This document shows positions 1 through 8,645 of a stretch of DNA of 64,000 bases, piece after piece. The notes under the pieces were generated by a model. It worked only from the letters and a program-made list of their open reading frames with translations. It had not been told where the DNA came from and made no database searches. The number at the start of each line of letters is the position of its first letter. Positions within the stretch are counted from its first letter, which is position 1. Position numbers and translations under genes: made by a program. The stretch is from Candidatus Eiseniibacteriota bacterium (GTDB taxonomy: Bacteria > Eisenbacteria > RBG-16-71-46 > CAIMUX01), in NCBI GenBank assembly GCA_020633975.1, contig JACKCR010000005.1, positions 356,282 to 420,281 on the forward strand, in the 5' to 3' direction.

Positions 1-250
1 CGAAGAGATCAATGAAGTTGCGGATGTGATCCATGATCACTTCGATATCGATGGGATCCCCATCGTTATCATTGTCGTCAGCAGTCCCTCCGCTTCCAAC
101 TTCGTCTCCTGGTGACGGCTCGACATGATCTGACTTCTGGGACGTCAGGTCATCCGTTCCGGGCGATGCCCAGACCGTCCGAGTTGTAACCATGGAGAGC
201 AAGGCTAGGGAGAAGAGGATCCCAGCTACTGAACGGAAGAGAACTCGCAT
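1..250 (-). CDS. Secreted protein of unknown function, truncated by window edge
   Basis: The reading frame is open from an ATG at 250-248 to the window edge (83 codons) and is preceded by a GAGGAGGAACG ribosome-binding site. The N-terminus is a clear Sec signal peptide: a basic MRVLFR start, then a hydrophobic core around residues 8-22, ending near VWA-SPG. The exposed part is rich in Asp, Gly, Ser and Pro (…ADDNDNGDPIDIEV…), which looks like a linker or an acidic metal-binding stretch, followed by an amphipathic segment (MDHIRNFIDLF). No family can be named from this fragment. It is probably periplasmic or surface exposed. The ArsR-type regulator gene lies upstream on the same strand, 160 bases away. 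Confidence 0.7.
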   Translation of the reverse strand, partial: MRVLFRSVAGILFSLALLSMVTTRTVWASPGTDDLTSQKSDHVEPSPGDEVGSGGTADDNDNDGDPIDIEVIMDHIRNFIDLF

Positions 251-410
251 CGTTCCTCCTCCTCGCTGATCGCAAGAAAGGATGTAGTTTCATCGTTGTC
301 CAGGCAACGACCAGCGGGTATTCCACGTGGTAGGACAATAGCCACTCGTCGCGTGCGCCGTCAACCGGCATTTGACACCGGTGAGGCAGCTGACGCGGCG
401 AGGCCGAGAA

Positions 411-1085
411 TCAGAGAAGGAAATCCTCGATATCAGGTTCATCTGCGGCGGTCTCGACAGCTGGCGCTTCTGTAGACGCCGACTCTGTGGACGCCACCTC
501 GGAGGATCTCGCGTCAGCCGACTTCGTGTCCGTAGCGGTGGTCTTCATGGGCACCGGTGACGAAGGCACCGACTCGGTGGCAACCCACTCCGGCCGTCGC
601 TCTGCCAGCATCGCCGGTGGGGTACGAACCGACACTCCGGCGGTCACACGATCCGGTTCTGTTATCGCTTTCGTCTCAGGGAAAGCCCGGGGCTCGGGAC
701 TCCGACGCACGGAGGGCTCCTCTTCCGGAGATGACGTCTCCTGTGCGTCGGACCTGGTTGCCTCTCCCAGAGACGCCTCCCCCAGCGACCGAATCGCATC
801 CCCCAACCCCGGGAGGATGGACGGCGACTCGGTCCGGAGTTCGTAGACGCGACAACGCCCTTCCCTCCGGACTTCCGTCAGCCCGGCGTCCACCAAGACC
901 GCAAGATGATGACTCACCAGCGGTTGGCGCAGATCGAGTGCCTCCGTGAGCTCCGTGACGTTCTGGGGTCCGTCGGTGAGGGCGACGATGATCCGCAGCC
1001 GGTTCGAGTCCGAAAGAGCGGAAGCGACCCGCCGGAGTTCCTCGAGCGGCCCTTGAAGGTCGAGGCTGGAGTTTCGATCGGACAC
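411..1085 (-). CDS. ArsR-family winged-helix transcriptional regulator with long disordered tail
   Basis: The N-terminal ~90 residues form an ArsR/SmtB-type winged helix: LRRVASALSDSNRLRIIVAL, then a recognition helix (LDLRQPLVSHHLAVLVDAGL) and a wing (VRREGRCRVYELR). No cysteine pair of the metal-sensing ArsR or SmtB kind is visible, so metal sensing is not supported. The remaining ~130 residues are Ser/Thr/Glu/Pro-rich and predicted disordered, ending in an acidic DEPDIEDFLL. I chose the GTG at 1085 rather than the longer ATG at 1118 because GGAGAGGGAGG lies just upstream and the extra 11 residues are not domain-like. It is divergent from rlmN. Its targets are unknown. Confidence 0.7.
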   Translation of the reverse strand: MSDRNSSLDLQGPLEELRRVASALSDSNRLRIIVALTDGPQNVTELTEALDLRQPLVSHHLAVLVDAGLTEVRREGRCRVYELRTESPSILPGLGDAIRSLGEASLGEATRSDAQETSSPEEEPSVRRSPEPRAFPETKAITEPDRVTAGVSVRTPPAMLAERRPEWVATESVPSSPVPMKTTATDTKSADARSSEVASTESASTEAPAVETAADEPDIEDFLL

Positions 1086-1229
1086 CGGACCTCCCTCTCC
1101 GTGGAAGCGTTGGGGCACCGTGGCTCACGACCCACTGGCCGAACCGCCCCTCGGAGAATACGCTAGTCGTGCCAATCGTGTTTGTAGTCCACGACCGCGT
1201 TCGCCGGAACGAAACGCCCTGGAGACCCC

Positions 1230-2306
1230 GTGCCCGACAGTACTGTGCCTGCTTCGATCGACGAGCGCATCCCCCTTCTCGGCAAGACCGCGGACCAGAT
1301 GAGGGAACAGGGGCCTCTGTCGAGCCTGCCGGCTTTCCGGTCCAGGCAAGTCGCCCACTGGCTCTACTCGAGGGGTGAGACGCGCTTCTCGGAAATGTCC
1401 GACCTATCGCTCGACCTCCGCCGGACCCTGGACGCCACGTACAGCCTCGAACCGGACCCGATCCTCACCCAAAGGCGCGCACAGGACGACGAAGCTGTGA
1501 AGTTCCTCCTCCGGCTCGCGGACGGCAGGAACATCGAGACCGTGCTCATCAATAGCCCGAACCGACGCACCATCTGCGTCTCCTCCCAAGTGGGGTGCGC
1601 TTACGGGTGCGACTTCTGTGCGACGGCAAAGATGGGACCGGGCCGGAATCTGACCGTGAAGGAGATCCTGTCCCAGCTCTTCGCCGTGCGGAGCTTCCTC
1701 GAAGCAGAGTCGATGGGAACACTCGACAACGTCGTCTTCATGGGCATGGGAGAACCGCTTCAGAACCTGGACAACGTCATCGGCGCGCTCCGGCTCATGC
1801 AGGACCCCGACGGCATCGGACTCGGCTGGCGCAGAATCACCGTTTCGACCGTAGGGCTCGTGCCCCAGATCCGGGCCCTCGCCGATTCCGACGTTCCAGT
1901 CCGGCTGGCCTACTCACTCAGCGCGACGACTGACGAAACGAGAACCGCGCTCATGCCGGTCAACAAGAAGTACCCATTCCGTGACGTGTTCGAAGCGATC
2001 CGCTACTTCCAGGCCAAGAGGAGAATACGAGCGACCTTGGAATACGTTCTCTTGGACGGAGTGAACGATACTCTCGAGGATGCCACGAGGCTGGCAGCGT
2101 TCGCCCGCGACCTCCGATGCAAGGTGAACCTGATCGTGTACAACCCGCATCCACTGGCACCCTACCGCCCCTCGCCACACGAGCGGATCGAAGCGTTCAT
2201 GAAGACTCTCTATCCTCTGGCGCCGTCGGTAACGCTGAGATACTCCCGTGGGCGTGACATTCTCGCCGCCTGTGGCCAGCTCTCGACGCAATGGGACAAG
2301 GGATGA
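1230..2306 (+). CDS. rlmN: Dual-specificity 23S rRNA/tRNA (adenine-C2)-methyltransferase RlmN
   Basis: Radical-SAM methyltransferase of about 358 residues, the usual length of the family. The iron-sulfur motif CAYGCDFC gives ligands C123, C127 and C130. A mechanistic cysteine sits near the C-terminus in AACGQL (C348), as in other RlmN proteins. The N-terminal LPAFRSRQVAHWLY segment and the GMGEPLQNLDNV motif are also diagnostic. In characterised homologues the enzyme methylates A2503 of 23S rRNA and A37 of some tRNAs. The start is a GTG with a GGAG site upstream. It is the first gene of a tightly coupled operon: its TGA overlaps the ATG of the histidine kinase. Confidence 0.95.
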   Translation: MPDSTVPASIDERIPLLGKTADQMREQGPLSSLPAFRSRQVAHWLYSRGETRFSEMSDLSLDLRRTLDATYSLEPDPILTQRRAQDDEAVKFLLRLADGRNIETVLINSPNRRTICVSSQVGCAYGCDFCATAKMGPGRNLTVKEILSQLFAVRSFLEAESMGTLDNVVFMGMGEPLQNLDNVIGALRLMQDPDGIGLGWRRITVSTVGLVPQIRALADSDVPVRLAYSLSATTDETRTALMPVNKKYPFRDVFEAIRYFQAKRRIRATLEYVLLDGVNDTLEDATRLAAFARDLRCKVNLIVYNPHPLAPYRPSPHERIEAFMKTLYPLAPSVTLRYSRGRDILAACGQLSTQWDKG

Positions 2307-3901
2307 AGCTTCGGACCCGGCTCTTCCTGCTCTTCCTCGTCTCCGGCGTCGTGCCGTTGCTACTCCTCACCGTCGCGGGATGGGCGCCGCTTCGTTACCA
2401 GAGAGGGCTGTGGAGCCTTCCTTCCGTGGAATCCGCACTCGAGGCGTCGCTGCGATCGAACCGACGCTTGGTCGATCGATCGCTCCGAACCCTGGAGGAT
2501 TTGGGGCAAGTGTCCGCCAGCACGATGAGCTGGGTCTCGACAGATCCGGAGACCCCTCGTAGCAACCTCAGCCAGCTCTTGGGAGACCCTGCCGTCGACT
2601 TCGCGGGCTTCCTCGTTCCAGACCCGGACGGCTGGGAAGTGCGCTCAGCGACTCCACCCCTTCCGCCGGAGAAGCTCGCGTCCTTCGTCCCGACACCATC
2701 CGCCTCCGCTGAGGGCCCCCAACGGAGCCGTCCCCTCCGCTGGACCGATAGCGCGGGAGATCTCCTCCTCGTCCCGACCTACGTCTGGTCGATCCAATCG
2801 GCCGGCACCGCCGACGATCCCGTCCGGACGACCCCGGAGACGATCGGATGCGTGCTTCTCGGTACCCGTCTCGGCACCGACACCTTCCGAGACCTCGACG
2901 AAACGTCTTCGTCACTATTCAACTACCGCCGATTCGGAGAGCTCGGCGACCTCCTCGCGGTCGCGCAGGTCGTGATCTTGGTGTTCGCGCTCACCGCATC
3001 CCTAGCAGTGAGCGCACTCCTCGCACGAAGCGTCGCGCGGCGGATCTCCTCTCCAGTCGAAGACCTCGTCACCGCCCTGTCCGTAGTCGGCAGCGAGCGC
3101 ATGGGGCCACCGCTCTTGCCGACCAGGATCCCGGAGGTGTCCCGTATCCAAGATGCCTTCCTGCTCATGAGATCCCGGCTCGCGGAGTACGAGGAACGTG
3201 CTCGAGAGTCGGAGCGTGTGCAAGCATCTCAAGAGACGGCGAGGTTCGTCGCGCACGAGATCCGGAACGCGCTCACCCCGGTCACCGCGGGAATCGCCGT
3301 GCTGGAAAGGCGCGTCGAGAGCCTCCCAGAAGAGAGCCGCCCCCAAGGCCGACGGGCGCTCGACGCGATCCGCCGGGAAGCGGACCGGATGGCCTCCTTG
3401 GCCGCCAGCTTCAGCGAGTACGCCCACCTCCCACCGCCCTCACCGGAGTGGATCGACCTCCGCGATGTCATCCGACGAGTCGCTGGGGAGACTCCCCCGA
3501 GCGTCGAGGTCAGAGTGGAGCTTCCCGAAACCGCTCCCCGGCTCTTCCTGGACAGGGACGAAGTCGAGCGTCTCCTCCGGAACCTGGTCAAGAACGCCAC
3601 AGAGGCCATGGACAACGCCGGAGAGATCGACATCCGTTTGAACGTCGAGGATCGGTGGGCGACGATCGACATACTCGATCACGGACCGGGCATGGACGAG
3701 AAGACGCTCCGTCAGGCTCTCCAACCGGGCTACACCACCAAGGAAGGCGGAAGCGGACTAGGTCTCGCGTTGGTACGTCGCTCCATGATCCGGTACGGTG
3801 GCAAGCTGGAGATGCAGAGCGAACTCGGCAACGGAACTCGAGTGCGATTGAGATTCCCGTTGGAGGCCTCGGAATCGGAGAGGGAGTCGGATGAAGCGTA
3901 A
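2303..3901 (+). CDS. NtrY-like membrane sensor histidine kinase
   Basis: Two membrane segments (about residues 8-28 and 222-245) flank a ~190-residue extracytoplasmic sensor region, followed by a HAMP-type linker. The phosphoacceptor motif VAHEIRNALTPV has H318 and resembles the NtrY/NtrB type (HEIKNPLTP). The HATPase domain shows LVKNATEAMD (N box), DHGPGMD (G1) and GGSGLGLALV (G2). I placed the start at the ATG that overlaps the rlmN stop (ATGA) rather than four codons earlier. The stop overlaps the response-regulator start by 11 nt, so the two are translationally coupled. The sensor region matches no ligand-binding domain I recognise. Confidence 0.9.
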   Translation: MKLRTRLFLLFLVSGVVPLLLLTVAGWAPLRYQRGLWSLPSVESALEASLRSNRRLVDRSLRTLEDLGQVSASTMSWVSTDPETPRSNLSQLLGDPAVDFAGFLVPDPDGWEVRSATPPLPPEKLASFVPTPSASAEGPQRSRPLRWTDSAGDLLLVPTYVWSIQSAGTADDPVRTTPETIGCVLLGTRLGTDTFRDLDETSSSLFNYRRFGELGDLLAVAQVVILVFALTASLAVSALLARSVARRISSPVEDLVTALSVVGSERMGPPLLPTRIPEVSRIQDAFLLMRSRLAEYEERARESERVQASQETARFVAHEIRNALTPVTAGIAVLERRVESLPEESRPQGRRALDAIRREADRMASLAASFSEYAHLPPPSPEWIDLRDVIRRVAGETPPSVEVRVELPETAPRLFLDRDEVERLLRNLVKNATEAMDNAGEIDIRLNVEDRWATIDILDHGPGMDEKTLRQALQPGYTTKEGGSGLGLALVRRSMIRYGGKLEMQSELGNGTRVRLRFPLEASESERESDEA

Positions 3902-5312
3902 GGTGCTCGTCGTCGACGACGATCGTGGGATCCGCGAGGCGATCCCAATGCTCCTCGAAGACGGCGGATGGGAGAGTTCGACCGCGGAGAACGGCAAGGT
4001 TGCACTCGAAGTCCTGACCAAAGAGTCGATCTCCGTCGTCCTCACCGATGTGACGATGCCCGTGATGGACGGCATGGCTCTGCTCACCGAAGTCAGGCAG
4101 CGTCACCCCGGTGTTCCCGTCGTCATGATCTCGGCTCACGGCGAACTCGAGACCGCGATCCAGGCCGTGAGAGACGGCGCCTACGACTACCTCGTGAAGC
4201 CGGTCGAAGAGAAGAGACTTCTCCACACTCTCGAGCGCGCCGTCGAGCACTCACGCCTCCAACGCGACTACGAAGCCGTTCGTAGAGAAGGCCGCGCAGA
4301 TCACGAGCTCTTGGGTGAGAGTCCACAGATGGAGCGGCTGCGGTCCGAGATCTCGCGTGCGGCGCCAAGCGACGCGCGGATCCTGATCCTCGGCGAGAAC
4401 GGCACGGGCAAGGAGTTGGTCGCGAGAGCGATCCACGAGCAGAGCAAGCGACGGGACAGGCCGTTCATCAAGATGAACAGCGCGGCGATTCCGGGAGAGC
4501 TGATCGAGAGCGAGCTGTTCGGCCACGAGGCGGGAGCTTTCACTGGGGCGCAGAAGGCGAGCGCGGGAAAGCTCGAACTCGCGGGAACCGGCACACTCTT
4601 CCTCGACGAGATCGGCGACATGTCGATCGACACGCAAGCGAAGCTACTCCGCGTCCTCGCAAGTGGCGAGTACGAGCGCGTGGGCGGAAGTCGAATGCTC
4701 TACTTCGAGGCTCGCCTCGTGACAGCAACCAATCACGACCTCGCGGCACTCATCGCCAAGGGAGCGTTCCGGGAGGATCTCTACCATCGCGTCGCCGTGA
4801 TTCCGATCCAGGTCCCCACCCTAAGGGAGCGTGAAGGAGACATCCTCCTCCTCGCAGACCACTTCCTCGGAACCTACTCACAGAATCAAGGACGCAGCAC
4901 TCCTCAACTCACGGACTCCGCTCGCGCAGTGCTTCGAAACTACCCGTGGCCCGGGAACGTCCGCGAGCTGCGGAATCTCATGGAGAGAGTCTCGATCATG
5001 CACCCCACGTCGCGCCTCGATGGCGCCGACCTCGAACAACTCATCCGACCACCGCGGCCGATCAGCACCCCGGCCCCGACTCGGGAGGCTACCCTGCCCA
5101 CGGCACCGGGACCGTCAGACCTCGCGGCTCTACACGACGAATCGAACGAAGCCGCACGAACGCTGGTCTTGAAGACTCTCGAAGAGTGTGGCTGGAACGT
5201 GACACGCGCGGCGCGCAGACTGGGCATCGATCGAGCGTCGCTCCACCGAAAGATGCGGCGCTGGGACATCGCCAGACCAGGATCAGAGACACGCGAAGGA
5301 GAGGATCGATGA
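3891..5312 (+). CDS. Sigma-54-dependent response regulator, NtrC/NtrX family
   Basis: Three domains are visible. A receiver covers residues ~4-120 with phosphorylation site D53 (LTDVTMPVMDG) and conserved K in YLVKPVEE. A AAA+ sigma-54 interaction domain follows, with Walker A GENGTGKE, an intact sigma-54 contact loop GAFTGA, and LFLDEIGDM. A C-terminal Fis-type helix-turn-helix ends it (WNVTRAARRLGIDRASLHRKM). It is the cognate partner of the upstream NtrY-like kinase. Its targets are unknown; no GG-N10-GC promoter was seen immediately before this operon. The ATGA overlap with the next gene continues the coupled arrangement. Confidence 0.92.
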   Translation: MKRKVLVVDDDRGIREAIPMLLEDGGWESSTAENGKVALEVLTKESISVVLTDVTMPVMDGMALLTEVRQRHPGVPVVMISAHGELETAIQAVRDGAYDYLVKPVEEKRLLHTLERAVEHSRLQRDYEAVRREGRADHELLGESPQMERLRSEISRAAPSDARILILGENGTGKELVARAIHEQSKRRDRPFIKMNSAAIPGELIESELFGHEAGAFTGAQKASAGKLELAGTGTLFLDEIGDMSIDTQAKLLRVLASGEYERVGGSRMLYFEARLVTATNHDLAALIAKGAFREDLYHRVAVIPIQVPTLREREGDILLLADHFLGTYSQNQGRSTPQLTDSARAVLRNYPWPGNVRELRNLMERVSIMHPTSRLDGADLEQLIRPPRPISTPAPTREATLPTAPGPSDLAALHDESNEAARTLVLKTLEECGWNVTRAARRLGIDRASLHRKMRRWDIARPGSETREGEDR

Positions 5313-6691
5313 CGCGCGGCTTTCCTGCTCCGTCCGCAACCATCCCGACTCCGCGACGAGAGATCTGGATCGGACTCGCCGGCCTTCTCCTCCTACTAGT
5401 CTCGTCTTCCGCACAAGCCGTCGACCAGCGCCCGGTGGCCGCCGGGACGCGGAGCTTGGCCGAGCGGCGTTGGGAGGCGCTCGGCGATCCAGTGAGGAGC
5501 TTCTTCACCGGCCGCGACCCCGACCGGAAGCCCGGAATCCTTCGCTGGCTTCGTCTCTCGCCTCGCAGCCAGCTCGGCTTCGGATACGGACCGTCTCTCG
5601 ACCGAGTGGACGGATTCGGCCTCCTCGTCTCTCAAGAGATCCGGACGCGCGGTTGGGGACCGTCCTTCTCCTTCTACGAGGCGTACGGCACAGAGTCCGA
5701 GGAATGGTCCGGCGCGGCAGAAGCCCGCATCTTCCCGGGTAACGGACCGGTGGCGATCGGGTTCCGGTGGGCGGAGGAGACTCGCGACCTCCCGCTGCCG
5801 AGGCCCGCGATCACTTTCACCGAGAACCTCCTCGCAGCGTTCTTCGCGCGCGAGGATCTGCGCGACTACTACAGGCGCGACGCACGGACGTACTACATCC
5901 GCTACGCATTCCCTCGCCTGCCCTCGGAACGTGATCGTTCCCGCCCTCGAACGGGCGGCAGTCGCCCCCAACTCTCGTGGCGAAGCGGTCTCATCTTGCT
6001 CTATCACAACGAGCGCCAGACCTCCGTGGAGCGAAACGTCCAGAAGCTCGGTCCATTCGGCGGGGATCGCATCTTCCGACCCAATTCGGTGATCGAGGAG
6101 GGCGCGTGGGATCTCTTGCAGCTCAGAGCGTCCTGGTCTCCCTACCGCCCGCCGTCGGTGTGGTCCCAAAGGATCATGCCCTCGCTGCTCTTCGAGGGGA
6201 TCTGGGCAGGTGGAGATCTCGGCCAAGGCCGCGCATTCACCCGGCTCTGGGCCGAGTACCGTGGACACACAGAGCTCGGAAGCGCCCAGGGGGTGTCGTA
6301 CCGAATCGGTGGAGGCACAACGACGCAAGGAGTCTTGGGGAACGACGGCTCGCGCCTGCCGACGCAATGGCAGTTCCAAGCAGGCGGTGTCGGAACGTTG
6401 CGCGGACACCGGTTCCACGAGTTCCATGGTGATCGGTTGCTGATCGCAACCCTCGAGTACGGAGTCGAAGTCAGAACGAGAGTCCGTCCGATCGTGTTCT
6501 TCGATGCAGGGAAAGCATGGAACGAGAGTGACGAACGCGGCGGCGGTGTGGCCGGAAGCGGACCTCTCGCGCTGGACGGCGGACTCGGGATTCTCCTCGG
6601 GGCCGACGGCTTCCGGATCGACGTAGCCAGAGACTTGCGGCAGGAGGACGCTCCGGCTCGCGTCACGGTGAGGCTCTTTCACACGCTATGA
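5309..6691 (+). CDS. Outer-membrane beta-barrel protein (BamA/Omp85 surface-antigen-like)
   Basis: The protein (~460 aa) has a hydrophobic signal peptide (IWIGLAGLLLLLVSSSAQA) and then alternating aromatic/polar strands typical of a beta barrel. The C-terminal third (GGTTTQGVLG…GGVGTLRGHRFHEFHGDR…PIVFFDAGKAW) resembles the 'bacterial surface antigen' half of Omp85 proteins, including an RGH version of the L6-loop (V)RGF motif. It ends in Leu (ARVTVRLFHTL) rather than Phe. There are no POTRA domains, so it is a POTRA-less barrel. The start overlaps the regulator stop as ATGA. Being encoded with a two-component pair suggests envelope-stress sensing or control of this barrel, which is inference. 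Confidence 0.75.
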   Translation: MTRGFPAPSATIPTPRREIWIGLAGLLLLLVSSSAQAVDQRPVAAGTRSLAERRWEALGDPVRSFFTGRDPDRKPGILRWLRLSPRSQLGFGYGPSLDRVDGFGLLVSQEIRTRGWGPSFSFYEAYGTESEEWSGAAEARIFPGNGPVAIGFRWAEETRDLPLPRPAITFTENLLAAFFAREDLRDYYRRDARTYYIRYAFPRLPSERDRSRPRTGGSRPQLSWRSGLILLYHNERQTSVERNVQKLGPFGGDRIFRPNSVIEEGAWDLLQLRASWSPYRPPSVWSQRIMPSLLFEGIWAGGDLGQGRAFTRLWAEYRGHTELGSAQGVSYRIGGGTTTQGVLGNDGSRLPTQWQFQAGGVGTLRGHRFHEFHGDRLLIATLEYGVEVRTRVRPIVFFDAGKAWNESDERGGGVAGSGPLALDGGLGILLGADGFRIDVARDLRQEDAPARVTVRLFHTL

Positions 6692-7383
6692 GGCGGGCGG
6701 GTGAACATCCGGACCTCGCGCTCGTAGCGTCCCTCGTAGCGCTGCTGTTGCTCGCGCTACTCGTGGTCTCTCCGACCGCGGCTTCGGCATCCGACTTCGT
6801 GGTTGCGGTCGAGGGCGACTCTTTGGCGATCGACGTCAGGCCGCTCCTTGGGCCAGGCGTCCTTCCCGGTTTCGTCCGTGAGCGATTGGACCGCGGCATC
6901 CCGACGACGATCGGTCTTCAGGCAGATCTTTGGAAGCACCGTTCCACCTGGTTCGACGAGCAGGTCAGCCGCACGATCCGCCACTATCGGCTCTCCCGGG
7001 ACGCTTGGTCCGGCTTGTATCTGCTCGAGGGGCCGGACGGCACTGTCGGGGGCGACTCGATGGGCGCAATCATCCGGCTACTCTCGGAAGAGCCGATCGT
7101 GCTCGACGTGGACCGAAAGACGGCCTCGAAAGGAGGGCGGTACTGGGTCGAGGTGACCGCGGTGACCGTACCGCTCTCGGTCCAGGACCTCGGCGAGGTC
7201 GAGGAGTGGATCACGGGAGAGATCGGAGGCGGCTCCGGCTCGATTTTCGGTGTGCCAGGAAGCCTGATCCGGATCATCCGAGACCTCACCGGCCTGGGAG
7301 ACCGCCGACTCTCCGGAAAGACGAACGAGTTCACGATGTCGCTCGTGGCGGGAGACGTCGTCTGGGTACAACCGCGCGACTAG
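6688..7383 (+). CDS. DUF4390 family secreted protein
   Basis: A short membrane/signal segment (VASLVALLLLALLVVS…ASA) precedes a ~190-residue domain. LDRGIPTTIGLQADLWKHRS followed by TWFDEQ…RTIRHYRLS matches the core pattern of DUF4390, which in Proteobacteria is often encoded next to NtrY/NtrX. The domain probably folds as a beta sandwich, and its function is unknown. The gene overlaps the barrel gene as ATGA and ends the operon. A dyad at 7403-7425 (CGCTCAGA/TCTGAGCG) sits between this gene and the convergent gene. Confidence 0.75.
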   Translation: MRRAGEHPDLALVASLVALLLLALLVVSPTAASASDFVVAVEGDSLAIDVRPLLGPGVLPGFVRERLDRGIPTTIGLQADLWKHRSTWFDEQVSRTIRHYRLSRDAWSGLYLLEGPDGTVGGDSMGAIIRLLSEEPIVLDVDRKTASKGGRYWVEVTAVTVPLSVQDLGEVEEWITGEIGGGSGSIFGVPGSLIRIIRDLTGLGDRRLSGKTNEFTMSLVAGDVVWVQPRD

Positions 7384-7405
7384 GAGTGTCTCGGGCGTAC
7401 CGCGC

Positions 7406-8497
7406 TCAGAGTGCGATTCTGAGCGGAACGGTGTGCTCGCCGCTTCGCGTGCGAAGCCTGAGCCAGTAGGCCCCCGGGGACAGGCTCGACGGAACGTCGA
7501 CCGTGAGTTCGGCCCCGCTCGCCTGAGCGGTGGGACGCGCGACGAGTCGCCCATTGACGCCGTAGATCGCAGCACTCTCCAGCGCTTCCTCGCTCGGGAG
7601 CCTGAGGGTCAGCTGCGCCCCCCTGGGAACAGGATTCGGGTACGCCTCGATCCGCCCGCCGGGGGAAACCTCATCGGCGAGCTCTCGTCCGTCGGCCGCG
7701 AGGCCCAAGAAGAATGCCCCGAGCCCAGGCACTTCATCCGGACGCAAGACCTCGTCGTTCTCGACGCTGCCGCTCCCGGCCGCAAGCGAACCACCGAAGA
7801 GCACGCGGAAGTCCTCGGCAAAGATCTCCTGTGGCCGGTCGGCGTGAGCTCCGTCGAAACGGAAGCGATCTTCGTCTTCGAGCCCACGGATCCGTCGATA
7901 CTCGTCCCAGCGCTCGTCCCCGTAAGGAACGTGCTTCCTGTGAAAACTGTGGCCGAGTTCGTGAGCGATGAGGAAGTGGACCTCCGCGTCGGAGTACTCC
8001 CGCACTCCAGGAGTCAGATAGATCGCGGAAGCGTCCGCAGAAGATCCGATCATTCCGGACCTCGGATACGGGAGGATGAAGATCTGGACTTCGAGGCCCT
8101 TCAGCATCTCGGCCGGAATGGAACGGACCGCTGCTTCGACGACGGAGACGGCAGCCGGAAAGAAAGTGCCGTCACCCGGGTTCCGAATCTCCGGATCATC
8201 GACGGACGTCACGAACCGAGTGAGGCTACCGTTCGGGTACTCGAACAACTGATTGCCATCGGAGGCCGCTCTCGTGTGCTCGGCGAGTACCTCGGAGGGG
8301 CTGATGATCTCGATCCCCGGCGCATCGACCACCCGATACGCCAGGGCTCGCCCCACACCAAGTGGGCTGGCGGCACTGAGCGCGACGAGCAGGACGAAGA
8401 GCGCGAGAAGAGGAGCCGACGGCGTGCCCGGCCGCCTCGTTCGCTCTCGCCGTGTGTGGATTCGTTGCCGTCCCATGGAGAGAGGATACCACGGCAT
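7406..8497 (-). CDS. Secreted HExxH metalloprotease-like protein with C-terminal sorting domain
   Basis: An arginine-rich N-terminus and a hydrophobic core (LLALFVLLVALSAASPLGVG) form a signal peptide. The central domain contains HFLIAHELGHSFHRKHVP, a zinc-peptidase HExxH motif with further histidines downstream, so it is probably a metalloprotease; a third metal ligand cannot be assigned with certainty. The last ~85 residues (YPNPVPRGAQLTLRLPS…YGVNGRLV…SLSPGAYWLRL) are a Por secretion/FlgD-like C-terminal domain as used by type IX secretion or surface-anchoring systems. A second in-frame ATG seven codons in is an alternative start. It is convergent with the DUF4390 gene. Confidence 0.72.
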   Translation of the reverse strand: MPWYPLSMGRQRIHTRRERTRRPGTPSAPLLALFVLLVALSAASPLGVGRALAYRVVDAPGIEIISPSEVLAEHTRAASDGNQLFEYPNGSLTRFVTSVDDPEIRNPGDGTFFPAAVSVVEAAVRSIPAEMLKGLEVQIFILPYPRSGMIGSSADASAIYLTPGVREYSDAEVHFLIAHELGHSFHRKHVPYGDERWDEYRRIRGLEDEDRFRFDGAHADRPQEIFAEDFRVLFGGSLAAGSGSVENDEVLRPDEVPGLGAFFLGLAADGRELADEVSPGGRIEAYPNPVPRGAQLTLRLPSEEALESAAIYGVNGRLVARPTAQASGAELTVDVPSSLSPGAYWLRLRTRSGEHTVPLRIAL

Positions 8498-8645
8498 GGG
8501 CCATAAACGACTCTCCTACAGCTATTTACGAACCAGAAAGAACCACCCGAAAGCGGCTAGGTCTCGCCCAACACCGTCGCAACTGCTAGCAACTACGATG
8601 GGGGGCTTTGGCCCGGGCCTGCGTGCATCGACCCAATCGTCATTT

